A stretch of DNA of 64,000 bases, from contig NZ_RCWL01000004.1 of the NCBI RefSeq assembly GCF_003991195.1, positions 62,001 through 126,000 on the forward strand, read 5' to 3'. The position numbers and the translations under genes are program-made. This DNA comes from Gynurincola endophyticus. Lineage in GTDB: Bacteria; Bacteroidota; Bacteroidia; Chitinophagales; Chitinophagaceae. Shown in pieces: positions 10,401-17,961 of this stretch; position 1 is the first letter of the stretch; each line of letters opens with the position of its first letter. The notes below the pieces were generated by a model, which did not search any database, was not told where the DNA came from, and worked only from the letters and a program-made list of their open reading frames with translations.

Positions 10401-10506
10401 GTATCTGCTGCGCCGCAACGGGCAAAGCAGCTATACAGGAAAACAATAGCATTCCGGCCAGCGTCCTTATTTTTGGAGAGAAGAATACGTTAAACATAGC
10501 AATCAT
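7462..10506 (-). CDS. SusC/RagA-family TonB-dependent transporter
   Basis: A 1014-residue SusC-type receptor. Signal peptide (to about 32, VAAQQ), then a carboxypeptidase-regulatory-like domain (about 33-110) with TLTDEKGYFTL. A TonB-box-like stretch ADVVVIGYGTRKKTDLTGAV follows. The plug (about 125-240) has LQGRAAGVQIVNASG, VRIRGINSINGGSNPLYVIDG and IESIDILKDASATAIYGSRGANGV. The 22-strand barrel runs to the C-terminal aromatic F. It imports the nutrient captured by SusD, encoded next. It starts 20 bp after the sugar transporter stop, in one operon. The upstream methionine pair (MIAM) leaves a small start ambiguity of three residues. Confidence 0.96.
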   Translation of the reverse strand: MIAMFNVFFSPKIRTLAGMLLFSCIAALPVAAQQIQGQVLSASTQLPLQSATVRIKETGKTTLTDEKGYFTLTIQAATDKVIEVSMVGYQVFIDSINNKKDWIIRLSEEIQQMADVVVIGYGTRKKTDLTGAVSSVSGRQIAETPVTSMEQFLQGRAAGVQIVNASGAKPGGDIAVRIRGINSINGGSNPLYVIDGFPGVGDLSTINPGDIESIDILKDASATAIYGSRGANGVVIITTKRNAAKRFRAELNSYAGQQTASRKIDMLDATEFAQFVNDVRATDGLTPIFDNPAAFGKGTDWQQEIFRPANITNHQLSISNSNDKTQYNLSMNYFNQEGVVIGSGLQRGNLRLYLENKATDKLKFGVNFNLSETFHDQDDPGALTAALTISPIASPKDKYGNWLTNNELASFYGASFYSKGNPVALAESVTNQFKKTHAISSVYGEYEIIPNLKFRTMAGADISYGRYEYYQPKGTPGNGYVDNLGTASISTSRYLSWLNENTLSYSLQSDLHEGDVVAGITFQETYFNNVSATAKGFVDDHFKFNNLGLGQIQEPSASTSDKASLNSYFLRLNYQYDRKYLFTFTGRVDGSSRFGADNKYGFFPSASVAYRLSEENFIQNIPAISDLKLRVSYGITGNQEIGSYSSLAKLNGVYAVLGDERQVGIVPTSIANRNLRWERTGQFNAGIDAGFFNNRVLFTADYYYKKTTDLLLNAQIPYSSGYTSAITNAGAISNEGLELAVNAQAIQGKNFRWTTNFNISFNRNKVLDLGENNEIITNGYLFYFGSYSVARVGHPIGMFYSYQNAGIWQEGDDIKNSAQPGARPGDQKIVDVNNDGMINANDRTIIGNPHPDFIAGFSNDFSYKNFDLNILITGSYGNKILNEAYIDYKFPNGTTNITRDTYRNAWTPGNPTNTHTRMGADIAPLTSSMYLEDGSFLRIKNVTFGYNLPAKLLEKTKLNRLRVYATVQNLWTFTKYTGYDPEVNLFGLNPLLLGYDYSFYPQARTFLMGVSVSF

Positions 10507-10526
10507 TTTTTGTATGCGAAATAGTA

Positions 10527-11528
10527 TTACATACCGGCTAATACCAGTAGTACAATACCGGAAAGGAAAAACAAGAACATTAGGGTTACCAGCTTTTTAA
10601 CATTCGGGTCGTTAGATTTGAATTCTTTCCAAATGAATACACCCCATAATGCAGCCACCAGCGTAGCACCCTGACCCAGGCCATAAGAAATAGCATAACC
10701 GGCTTTGCCTGCTGCCAGGATATTTAACAGCATACCGATGCACCAGATAATTCCACCGAGTACACCTGTCAGATGTGTTAAAAAATTTCCCTTAAAATAA
10801 TCTTTGTAAGAAAGAGCTGATCCGCTGATCGGGCGTTTCATCAAAATGGTGTTAAATAAAAAATTACTGATAAACACGCCGATACCGAAACAAACCAAAG
10901 CGGTGTAAGGAGTCAGTTTACCGGCGGCAGGATTTGCAAAATCGTCAGACATGGAAGCAGCTACAAAACGGTAAAAGAAAGACATTAACACGCCGGCAGC
11001 AATAGCCAGTGCAATTCCTTTTACTGAAACATTTCCGGTACTGCGGTTTACACGACGATACGCTACTGCATCAAGAATAATGGCAACAACGACAAGGCCA
11101 ACACCAATGAACAGTAATCCGGCATTGCCATAAGGAGCAGCAGCGTAATTGACAAGAACACCCAGTACAAGTGCCAAACCAACTCCCACCGGAAAAGCAA
11201 CTGCCATTCCTGCAACGGCCATTGCTGCTGATAACAAAATATTAGAAAGATTAAAAACAGCTCCACCTAACATTGCTGTTACCAGATTAGCAGTATCAGC
11301 CTGTGACCAGTCGGCAAGGAAAGACCTACCTTCCGTACCTGTACTTCCTAAAGTAAATGCAGCGATCAGGGTAGTTAATAAAAGTCCGATCACATAATCC
11401 CAATAGTATAATTCAAAGCGCCAGGTTTTGGCGGCGGATAATTTTTGTGTATTTCCCCACGATCCCCAACATAACATGGTGATGATGGTGAACACTACAG
11501 CGAGTGTGTAAGAAGAAACAAGAAACAT
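10527..11528 (-). CDS. GRP-family sugar permease (RbsU/RhaT-like), probable ribose transporter
   Basis: A 333-residue inner-membrane protein with about ten hydrophobic helices and almost no soluble domain. The N-terminal CWGSWGNTQKL is typical of the glucose/ribose porter (GRP) branch of the drug/metabolite transporter superfamily. The C-terminal half has GGIIWCIGMLLNILAAGKAGYAISYGLGQGATLVAALWGVFIWKEF, also typical. It should carry a monosaccharide, most likely ribose released by the nucleoside hydrolase, across the inner membrane by proton symport. It lies between ribokinase and susC in the same operon. Ribose specificity is inferred from context, since the family also includes glucose and rhamnose carriers. 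Confidence 0.88.
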   Translation of the reverse strand: MFLVSSYTLAVVFTIITMLCWGSWGNTQKLSAAKTWRFELYYWDYVIGLLLTTLIAAFTLGSTGTEGRSFLADWSQADTANLVTAMLGGAVFNLSNILLSAAMAVAGMAVAFPVGVGLALVLGVLVNYAAAPYGNAGLLFIGVGLVVVAIILDAVAYRRVNRSTGNVSVKGIALAIAAGVLMSFFYRFVAASMSDDFANPAAGKLTPYTALVCFGIGVFISNFLFNTILMKRPISGSALSYKDYFKGNFLTHLTGVLGGIIWCIGMLLNILAAGKAGYAISYGLGQGATLVAALWGVFIWKEFKSNDPNVKKLVTLMFLFFLSGIVLLVLAGM

Positions 11529-11601
11529 ACGGCAGCGTTTTAGTTAATTATTTGGAGGTAGATAAGAGCATCCGAAAAATGTCACATTTACCAGACATGT
11601 A

Positions 11602-12531
11602 TTATTGGGCAAGATTTAACTGGTGAGCGATCACTTCATTACGATGCGGAATAGAAGCCTGTGCACCCATTCTCGTAACGGAGATGGCAGCTGCCTGACT
11701 GGCAAAAGCAACGGCGTCTTCAAGCGATTTATCTTCAGAGAGTGCTACCGCCAGCGCACCGTTGAAAACATCACCGGCAGCAGTAGTATCAACCGTTTCA
11801 ACTTTAACAGAGGGAATGATACTGCATTTACCTTCGGCACATAAAAGTGCTCCTTCGGGGCCCATCGTTACTACTACATTCTTTACACCTTTCGCGCAAA
11901 TGCGTTTAGCAGCTGCTTCAGCAGATTTCATATCAATTACTTCAATACCGGTGATAGCACTGGCTTCGGTCGTATTCGGAGTAAGAATATTTACACGGGT
12001 TAAAAGCTGTTCAGACAGATGGTTGGCGGGAGCTGGATTTAAAATGACTCTTACATCGTGAGCGGCAGCTTCTTCAATTACCCATTCAACCACCTCCATC
12101 GGTGTTTCCAGCTGAACTAATAAGATAGCCGCCTGGCGGATAACCTCTCTCGCCTGTTGCAAATCGGTAATCTGCATACTGGCATTGGCTCCGGAGGCTA
12201 CAACGATACTGTTTTCTCCTTTTTTGTCGACCGTAATCAATGCTACACCAGAGGGTAGCTCATCGTCAGACAATAAATAAGTAGTGTTAATACCTTCATT
12301 GGCAAAAAGCTGAGAGAATTGTTTGCCAAACACGTCATTTCCGAGCTTTGAAATAAAGATGACTTCACCACCTAAGCGGGAAACGGCTACTGCCTGATTG
12401 GCACCTTTACCACCCGGGTTCATAAAAAATGAGCCGGAAAGAACGGTTTCGCCGGGCACTGGGATATGATCTGTTTTCACTACCATATCCATGTTTGAAC
12501 TTCCTACAACAACAATCGATTTATTTTTCAT
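11602..12531 (-). CDS. rbsK: Ribokinase
   Basis: PfkB-family kinase that phosphorylates D-ribose to ribose 5-phosphate with ATP. Substrate-binding NMDMVVKTDHIPVPGET and the first PfkB signature PGGKGANQAVAVSRLGG are near the N-terminus. NPAP and NTTE sit in the middle. The C-terminal VDTTAAGDVFNGA contains the anion hole and catalytic aspartate. I start at 12531 (MKNKSIVVVGSSNMD): a 16-residue longer frame begins at 12579, but its extra residues are not family-like, and about 309 residues is the normal length. First gene of the seven-gene operon, 73 bp before the transporter gene. Cytosolic; the end point of the scavenging pathway. Confidence 0.95.
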   Translation of the reverse strand: MKNKSIVVVGSSNMDMVVKTDHIPVPGETVLSGSFFMNPGGKGANQAVAVSRLGGEVIFISKLGNDVFGKQFSQLFANEGINTTYLLSDDELPSGVALITVDKKGENSIVVASGANASMQITDLQQAREVIRQAAILLVQLETPMEVVEWVIEEAAAHDVRVILNPAPANHLSEQLLTRVNILTPNTTEASAITGIEVIDMKSAEAAAKRICAKGVKNVVVTMGPEGALLCAEGKCSIIPSVKVETVDTTAAGDVFNGALAVALSEDKSLEDAVAFASQAAAISVTRMGAQASIPHRNEVIAHQLNLAQ

Positions 12532-12710
12532 ACCTCTTGAGAATTTCTTTACTCCTTCAAAAATAGAGGCAGTAAGCAAAGAAAATCAGCCAATTAAATA
12601 CAAATTGCTTAATTTCAAATAATATTTTTATGAAATAATTTATTATATTTAATTGTTTTTCAATAATATACAAAATAAAATATAACACAAACGGCTGAAT
12701 TCCAAAACGC
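12532..12710. promoter_or_regulatory. Divergent intergenic region, ribose operon / helical-repeat gene
   Basis: An AT-rich gap between the divergent starts. On the minus strand TATTTTTG (12558-12565) matches the -7 consensus, but I see no TTG at the proper -33 distance. On the plus strand TATATTTA (12644-12651) is a one-mismatch -7. No operator was recognised. Confidence 0.3.
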
Positions 12711-14207
12711 ATGTCACTACACACTGCCATTAAACTCGTTCACTCTCTTTCTAAGTCAGAAAAGAAGATGTTTACACTTTACACCCGTCAACAATCGGTA
12801 ACACGGGGGTACGTAGAGCTATTTCGATTAATTGAACGACACCGCATAACCGACGTTCAAAATGTCAGCCGTTTATTTCTGGAGAAGTATAACCGAAAAC
12901 AGCTGAATAACAGTGCCGCCTACCTTGTAAAAGTGATTACACAATGTTTAATTGATATCAAAACCGAAAAGGATCCATTTTTCCAGCTGATACATAAGTT
13001 TTTGGAAGTACAAATCTTACAGGAACGGGCACTCTATACAGAGAGTAATGACCTTCGGATACAAATACAACTGCAAGCACGCCTGCAACAACAACCGGTA
13101 ATTGAATACTTAACCTACCGGAAAGAGTTAGATGTACTTAGTATTAATAACTTTCAGGAAATAAATGATACCGAACTGATTCAAAAACAGATGCGGGCAA
13201 AAGAGTTATTAAAAACCATACACCATGCACAGGAGCATCATACTTTGTTTGAACTGCTTAAATACCGGTTAACCAAAGCGGGCAAACTTTCATCAGCCGA
13301 AGAGCAGAAAAAAATGAATGACCTGATGCTGAGCGAAATGATTCTGGTTGCCGATAAGTCGAAGAAAAATTTTACACAACAAAAACTGCATCTGTTATTT
13401 CAGTCTTATTTTTTCACCAACGTTTCCGATCACCGGTCTGCCCTAAAAACCTTCAACGTATTGAATCAGCTTTTTGAAGACAATATAGCTTTACAGGAAA
13501 ACCCGCCCCATGATTATTTATCTACTCTTACCGGCATTCTGGACAATCTTCAATCATTGAAGATGTATACAGAAATGGAACCGTACTTATTAAAGCTGCA
13601 GCAGCTGAGCATAGCAGCTTATCCGGAATATTTTAAATCGCTCGCGCATGGCTTATACTTAAATTATCAACTGGCAATTTTCATAGCCAACAATGAATTG
13701 AATACGGCAAAAAGACTCATTGAACATGCTGATAATGCAGGTTTACATCAATATGTAATGGCGGATGAAGAAAAACTATGGAGCTTGTTTTTTTACTGCA
13801 GCTTAACTTATTTCAAGTTGAAAGAATATAAAAAGGCGCATCGGTTCATCAGTCATATCATGAATAACTACAAAGAACAAACAGCCTGGATCATTTGCAA
13901 AGCTACCCGTCTGCTCAATATGATGATCTACTTTGAACAAGGTGACAATGATTATCTGGAATATGAAATAAGATCTTACAAACGATTCTACAAGAATAAA
14001 AAAAGCCAGTTAAAGAGTGAGTTGATGTTATTAAGGTTATTAGCCAACTGGTCGAAGATCAATCGTAAAAACATTACTACAGATGCGGTCAAAAAATTAA
14101 ACGCAGAAATAAAAGAGATTCAATCAAGTCCGTATGAAGAACAACTACTGGTATATATCGATATACCTGCCTGGGCAATTCAGAAAACAGGCATTATGGT
14201 CAGCTAG
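12711..14207 (+). CDS. Unknown helical-repeat (TPR-like) protein, divergent from ribose operon
   Basis: I do not recognise this 498-residue protein as a named family. It has no signal peptide or membrane segment and looks almost wholly alpha-helical. Paired helices with A/L/Y spacing (for example LFFYCSLTYFKLKEYKKAHRFISHIM) suggest TPR-like repeats over about residues 200-450. The N-terminal KLVHSLSKSEKKMFTLYT and LFRLIERHRITDV could be a small helical domain. It is divergent from the ribose/nucleoside operon with 179 bp between starts, a position often held by a regulator, but no DNA-binding motif is visible. A cytoplasmic scaffold or sensor role is speculation. Confidence 0.75.
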   Translation: MSLHTAIKLVHSLSKSEKKMFTLYTRQQSVTRGYVELFRLIERHRITDVQNVSRLFLEKYNRKQLNNSAAYLVKVITQCLIDIKTEKDPFFQLIHKFLEVQILQERALYTESNDLRIQIQLQARLQQQPVIEYLTYRKELDVLSINNFQEINDTELIQKQMRAKELLKTIHHAQEHHTLFELLKYRLTKAGKLSSAEEQKKMNDLMLSEMILVADKSKKNFTQQKLHLLFQSYFFTNVSDHRSALKTFNVLNQLFEDNIALQENPPHDYLSTLTGILDNLQSLKMYTEMEPYLLKLQQLSIAAYPEYFKSLAHGLYLNYQLAIFIANNELNTAKRLIEHADNAGLHQYVMADEEKLWSLFFYCSLTYFKLKEYKKAHRFISHIMNNYKEQTAWIICKATRLLNMMIYFEQGDNDYLEYEIRSYKRFYKNKKSQLKSELMLLRLLANWSKINRKNITTDAVKKLNAEIKEIQSSPYEEQLLVYIDIPAWAIQKTGIMVS

Positions 14208-14245
14208 AGTGTAGAATGAAAACGAACCATGAAGAAATTCAGGAA

Positions 14246-14593
14246 TTAAGGTTGAATCGGAAACTTTTCATTTAATTTGCGCTCTGTTTTTACTGTCAGT
14301 AGTATTACCGACCCCACCAATAACGCAATTGCAAGTATCAATTCAATGACCGGATTCAATTTTAAAAACAATCCGGCGACAGAAAGCAGCGCCAGCACAA
14401 TTCCGGTTTTAATCATCAGACGAGCTGAATATTGCTGTGCAAAATCCCACCGCTCCTGATTTTTTTTAGAACCGGGCGTTCTATATCCATATAAATGGTT
14501 GATTTGCTTTGGTGGTGATTTCAGCAGAATAAAACCGGCAATCATAAAGATGGGGCCTACCATAACAGGAATCAGAAATAATGGATTGCTCAT
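14246..14593 (-). CDS. SdpI-family small membrane protein
   Basis: A 115-residue protein with three hydrophobic helices (about residues 5-25, 58-77, 83-102). Between helices 1 and 2 is INHLYGYRTPGSKKNQERWDFAQ, matching the SdpI-family motif GYRTP-S-KN-E-W. Bacillus SdpI gives immunity to the SdpC toxin, but most homologues like this one have no known role. It is convergent with the 498-aa gene, with only 38 bp between stops. No partner toxin genes are nearby, so an immunity role should not be assumed. Confidence 0.8.
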   Translation of the reverse strand: MSNPLFLIPVMVGPIFMIAGFILLKSPPKQINHLYGYRTPGSKKNQERWDFAQQYSARLMIKTGIVLALLSVAGLFLKLNPVIELILAIALLVGSVILLTVKTERKLNEKFPIQP

Positions 14594-14773
14594 ACGCTAT
14601 GAATTAAATTATTTTCATATTAATCATCATTAACCGGAAGATAATAAAATGATTCAATAATTCAAAGTACATTTCGGATAAACCGTTAAGCTAATTATGC
14701 TTTATAAAATCAAAAACTTTATCATTTCCAAGAGTGAAGAGGTTTTCCGTACTAATAGAAAAAGAGTAACTGA

Positions 14774-14781
14774 TAAATTTG
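14774..14781 (+). promoter_or_regulatory. -7 promoter element upstream of DUF4468 gene
   Basis: TAAATTTG is an exact match to the Bacteroidota -7 consensus TAnnTTTG, 24 bp before the ATG at 14806. I see no good -33 TTTG at the expected distance, so the assignment is tentative. Confidence 0.4.
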
Positions 14782-14805
14782 AAGCAACCTTTAAATTTAT
14801 AAAAA

Positions 14806-15408
14806 ATGAAAAAATTAATTCCGCTATTAGTTATGATGGTTTTAAACGTTTCTACTAATGCACAGACTGCTAAAGAAATGCTGGCTGAAATAAACGGTAA
14901 ATGGGAGTTAGATGACAACAACAATGTAACTTTTGTAAAACTAATTGAAGCACCGGGATTAACAAAAGATGAGATTTTCAATAGAGCGCTCAACTATTTT
15001 ACCTACAACTATGTAAGTGGAAAATCAGTCATTCAGCACCAGGATAAAGAAGCAGGCTTAATAGTAGGAAAAGGCTTATATAGTAATGTTCATATGGGTG
15101 TTTCACTGCAAACCACTCTTGTAGATGCCTGGCATATTCTGCGGGTAGATGTAAAAGACGGAAAGGCAAGAGCAATAGTAACATTAACTGATTATGAAAA
15201 GAAAATCACCGGCAGCAATGGAACCAGTACCTATTCAACGATGAAAATTTCATCTGAATACCCCATCAATGCGAAAGGCATGCAAAAAACAGTGATGTCA
15301 AAAGCGTTTTATAAATCTTACCAGAGAACAATGAAAACACTCAACGCAGTAGATAGAGCGATCAAAGAGGGCAATACTTCTAAATCAGTGGAAAATACAG
15401 ACTGGTAA
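14806..15408 (+). CDS. Secreted DUF4468-type protein
   Basis: A 200-residue exported protein with signal peptide ending near STNAQT (about residue 20). The core has VTFVKLIEAPGLTKDEIFNRALNYFTYNY, then a beta-rich region through ILRVDVKDGKARAIVTLTDYE. This is the pattern of DUF4468, a Bacteroidota periplasmic domain with a TBP-like fold and no known activity. A -7 promoter element lies 24 bp upstream and a strong two-way terminator follows, so it is a single-gene unit. Confidence 0.8.
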   Translation: MKKLIPLLVMMVLNVSTNAQTAKEMLAEINGKWELDDNNNVTFVKLIEAPGLTKDEIFNRALNYFTYNYVSGKSVIQHQDKEAGLIVGKGLYSNVHMGVSLQTTLVDAWHILRVDVKDGKARAIVTLTDYEKKITGSNGTSTYSTMKISSEYPINAKGMQKTVMSKAFYKSYQRTMKTLNAVDRAIKEGNTSKSVENTDW

Positions 15409-15455
15409 AACAAACACCGGCTTACAAATCTCTTTTATTTACAAGCATTATTTAG

Positions 15456-15503
15456 TTAAATAACCGCAGCCATAGGTATCACCTGTTAGCTGCGGTTATT
15501 TAA
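15456..15503. terminator. Two-way terminator, 15-bp perfect stem
   Basis: Arms 15456-15470 and 15489-15503 are perfect reverse complements (15 bp, core AACCGCAGC/GCTGCGGTT, flanked by A/T pairs) with an 18-base loop. It lies between convergent genes ending at 15408 and 15505 and should stop transcription from both sides. Confidence 0.85.
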
Positions 15504-15504
15504 A

Positions 15505-16890
15505 TCATTTCAAAAACACAACAGCCTTTTCCAATACACTGTCTTCGTTCTTTAAAAGATCTTTTACTGTATATTCTGCTTTTATATGTGGTTCAATACC
15601 CTTACCTATAAACTCAGTTCCATCGGGCAATAATACTTTTTTAGTACATATCCAGGCTTCTCCGCCGATGGGTAAACTGATGAGCAGGGGCTGCCCGGTA
15701 CTGCCGTTGGTGAAGTTGCCGATTCTTTTAATATGTGGCTGATTGCTGGTAAATATCAAAAAATCTTCAGCAGCCGAAGCCGTAGTTGATTCGGTAAGAA
15801 TTACAGTAGGAATGATTATTTTTTCGGTACCGGCCGGTATTTTTGAAGGCTGATAAGGATACTGATGCATCAGACTTCCCTGTGCAGCTTTATAATGCAT
15901 CAGCGTTTGTTCTTTATCCAGGCCCCATTCCTTTTTTCCGTTTACGGTGTCAGCAGGGGTCAGAAAACTTCCCAACGCTTTATCGGTAGGAATTAATAAC
16001 CTGCTTTGATTTTTAGCTCCATAGATTAAAGAATCATTTACCAGGTGCTGAGCAATCTTTCTCGACAACACAGAGCTTCCGCCACCATTGTATCTGATAT
16101 CGATGATCAGGCTTTTTGCTTTCTTTAATTCAGGTAGTACTTTCAGAAACTCATCATATATACCGGCATTTTCAAAAGAAAGTATTTTGATGTAATAAGT
16201 ATTTTGGTTGATCCATTTTGAAGAAAACACTTCCACCTTTGGAAAAACAGGATACATTTTAGCATCACCTGAAAATCTCTTCAATGATAGTTTCAGCGTA
16301 TTAACTTTACCATCCGGTTTCTTATATTCAACAGTATAGTTGGTTCCTGCCAGGTTTTTAAACAATAACTGAGCCGCTCTTTTGACTTTTACGTGTGGTG
16401 AGGATACTGATAAATATGGAGTTACTTCTTGTTCAAGATATTGTTGTATGGGAATATTATTTACTTTCAGCACTTCAGTGCCGATTGGAAGTAATTCTTT
16501 TTTTGTTTCAATAATTCTTGTTACCACTACTTTGTTTTCGATATAGTCTGTAGCAAGTTTCAGATCACCGAATTCATTGATAATCCATTGACCGTCTAAC
16601 TCATCCGGTAAATAAACCTGGGTATGTCCGTCGTTTAATAATGCAGACATTTTTTGAAGCTCCAGATAATATTCAAAATCATTAAGAGCAGGAATCTTTT
16701 CAATTAATTTTTTATAAGCTTCGTTCCAGACGGTTTTATCTACTTTATCAAAGTAAACAAAATTGTAATTGACTTCCTGCCAGTAATTAGATAATCCGTA
16801 TATTTTATCAACGGTAGATATTTTGTTCAGTTGCTGTGCCTGCATCTGAGAAAACAATAACAGCAACATTCCAAGAAGGGTACTTCGCAT
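15505..16890 (-). CDS. Secreted S41-family (C-terminal processing-like) peptidase
   Basis: A 461-residue exported serine peptidase. Signal peptide to about residue 18 (MQAQQ), then an N-terminal helical domain (YWQEVNYNFVYFDKV...). A PDZ-like region follows (about 115-180, VLKVNNIPIQQYL), then the tail-specific protease core. In the core, SLIIDIRYNGGGSS (about 270) and VILTESTTASAAEDFL (about 370) hold the catalytic serine region of S41 enzymes. Bacteroidota have many such periplasmic copies with unknown substrates. It is a monocistronic-looking gene ending at the two-way terminator. Confidence 0.88.
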   Translation of the reverse strand: MRSTLLGMLLLLFSQMQAQQLNKISTVDKIYGLSNYWQEVNYNFVYFDKVDKTVWNEAYKKLIEKIPALNDFEYYLELQKMSALLNDGHTQVYLPDELDGQWIINEFGDLKLATDYIENKVVVTRIIETKKELLPIGTEVLKVNNIPIQQYLEQEVTPYLSVSSPHVKVKRAAQLLFKNLAGTNYTVEYKKPDGKVNTLKLSLKRFSGDAKMYPVFPKVEVFSSKWINQNTYYIKILSFENAGIYDEFLKVLPELKKAKSLIIDIRYNGGGSSVLSRKIAQHLVNDSLIYGAKNQSRLLIPTDKALGSFLTPADTVNGKKEWGLDKEQTLMHYKAAQGSLMHQYPYQPSKIPAGTEKIIIPTVILTESTTASAAEDFLIFTSNQPHIKRIGNFTNGSTGQPLLISLPIGGEAWICTKKVLLPDGTEFIGKGIEPHIKAEYTVKDLLKNEDSVLEKAVVFLK

Positions 16891-16946
16891 TTCTTACAAC
16901 TTTTGGCGCAATTTGCTTTGGTAAATAATAATTAGTTGCAATTTAA

Positions 16947-16973
16947 GCATTCGGTGGCAAAAATACCGAATGC
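16947..16973 (-). terminator. Hairpin between the lipocalin-like and S41 peptidase genes
   Basis: GCATTCGGT (16947-16955) pairs perfectly with ACCGAATGC (16965-16973) with a 9-base loop. It lies downstream of the minus-strand gene ending at 17040 and upstream of the peptidase start. There is no real T-run, so it may be a weak terminator or a leader structure. Confidence 0.4.
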
Positions 16974-17039
16974 AACCACAGCAGTTCATCTTGTCACCAA
17001 ACAATTAGTTGGTCAATGATACATTCTGCCGAACGGCAC

Positions 17040-17753
17040 TTATTGTTTTTCAAGTTTGCTCCACACTTCATAAATAGCTGCGCCGCTCGAGCTGAGGCCC
17101 GAATGAATCCAGTTGCCTTTTTCTACTTTAGCATCAAACGACAAAGAACTTCCTACCCTGCTGTTATCTCGTGAAAAGAATTCAATATGTTCGGTATATT
17201 TTCCATTTTCAAAAGTGTAACGGCCGCCACCTGTACCGGAAAATTCACCGGTTTTAATGTTAATGGCCGCCCATTGAAAACGGGTTCCACTTAATATTTT
17301 TAATGTTCTGCGTTCTCTTAAAGGCATATTTTGTACTTCAGCTCCCTGTTGACGGCCGGTAATACGCCAAACCCCGGACAAAGCATTTTTATTTTCATCA
17401 ACACGTTGCCATTTAGCTTCTTGTCCGGTGATATTACTTACTAAGTTTGCATCCAGTTTATAAGAAAAAGAAGCTGTTTTCCCTAACCAGCTATCCAGGT
17501 CTTTACCTGCTTTTTCCGCATTATATTCCCAGGTAATTTTTATCGAGTTTTTATCTACGGTATATGGCCCGCCCTGCGTATTAATAAACTTTTTATTTGC
17601 CAGGTCAAATGTGCTGAATGAGCAATAACCATCCACAAAAACAAGTGTATATTCAGTGGATCCTGACTTATATTGCCAGGCACCGTCAATTTTTTGCGAA
17701 AATCCTGCAATAGTCAGTAATAGTAAAGCAAACGTTAGCATAATATTTTTCAT
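17040..17753 (-). CDS. Secreted lipocalin-like protein with two beta-barrel-type domains
   Basis: A 237-residue exported protein with signal peptide ending at GFSQK (about residue 19). Two similar beta-rich domains can be seen. The first begins IDGAWQYKSGSTEYTLVFVDGYCSF (about 21), the second LSGVWRITGRQQGAEVQ (about 124). Each has the G-W start and short strands of lipocalin-like domains. Bacteroidota homologues are usually called membrane or secreted protein with no known function. Start chosen at the only methionine that gives a complete signal peptide. Confidence 0.7.
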   Translation of the reverse strand: MKNIMLTFALLLLTIAGFSQKIDGAWQYKSGSTEYTLVFVDGYCSFSTFDLANKKFINTQGGPYTVDKNSIKITWEYNAEKAGKDLDSWLGKTASFSYKLDANLVSNITGQEAKWQRVDENKNALSGVWRITGRQQGAEVQNMPLRERRTLKILSGTRFQWAAINIKTGEFSGTGGGRYTFENGKYTEHIEFFSRDNSRVGSSLSFDAKVEKGNWIHSGLSSSGAAIYEVWSKLEKQ

Positions 17754-17961
17754 AATCGGTGTTTTTATTTTTTATTACATGAATAAAACAATTCGCAATG
17801 CATAGTAAATGGCTTTTTATATAAAAGAAAAATCAGTCATATTTGTATTCTCCATTAAAACTATTTCGTTGATAATAATTGTTCAGCTAAATCCTTATCC
17901 TCCGCTGAGTAGGCAAATTCTATTTACTATCCATTTTCAATTTCCAATTCTCACCTCTTTA

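Noticed and set aside
14246-14593. SdpI-type immunity protein of a toxin system
   Set aside because: The motif is family-level only and there are no SdpA/B/C-like genes nearby.
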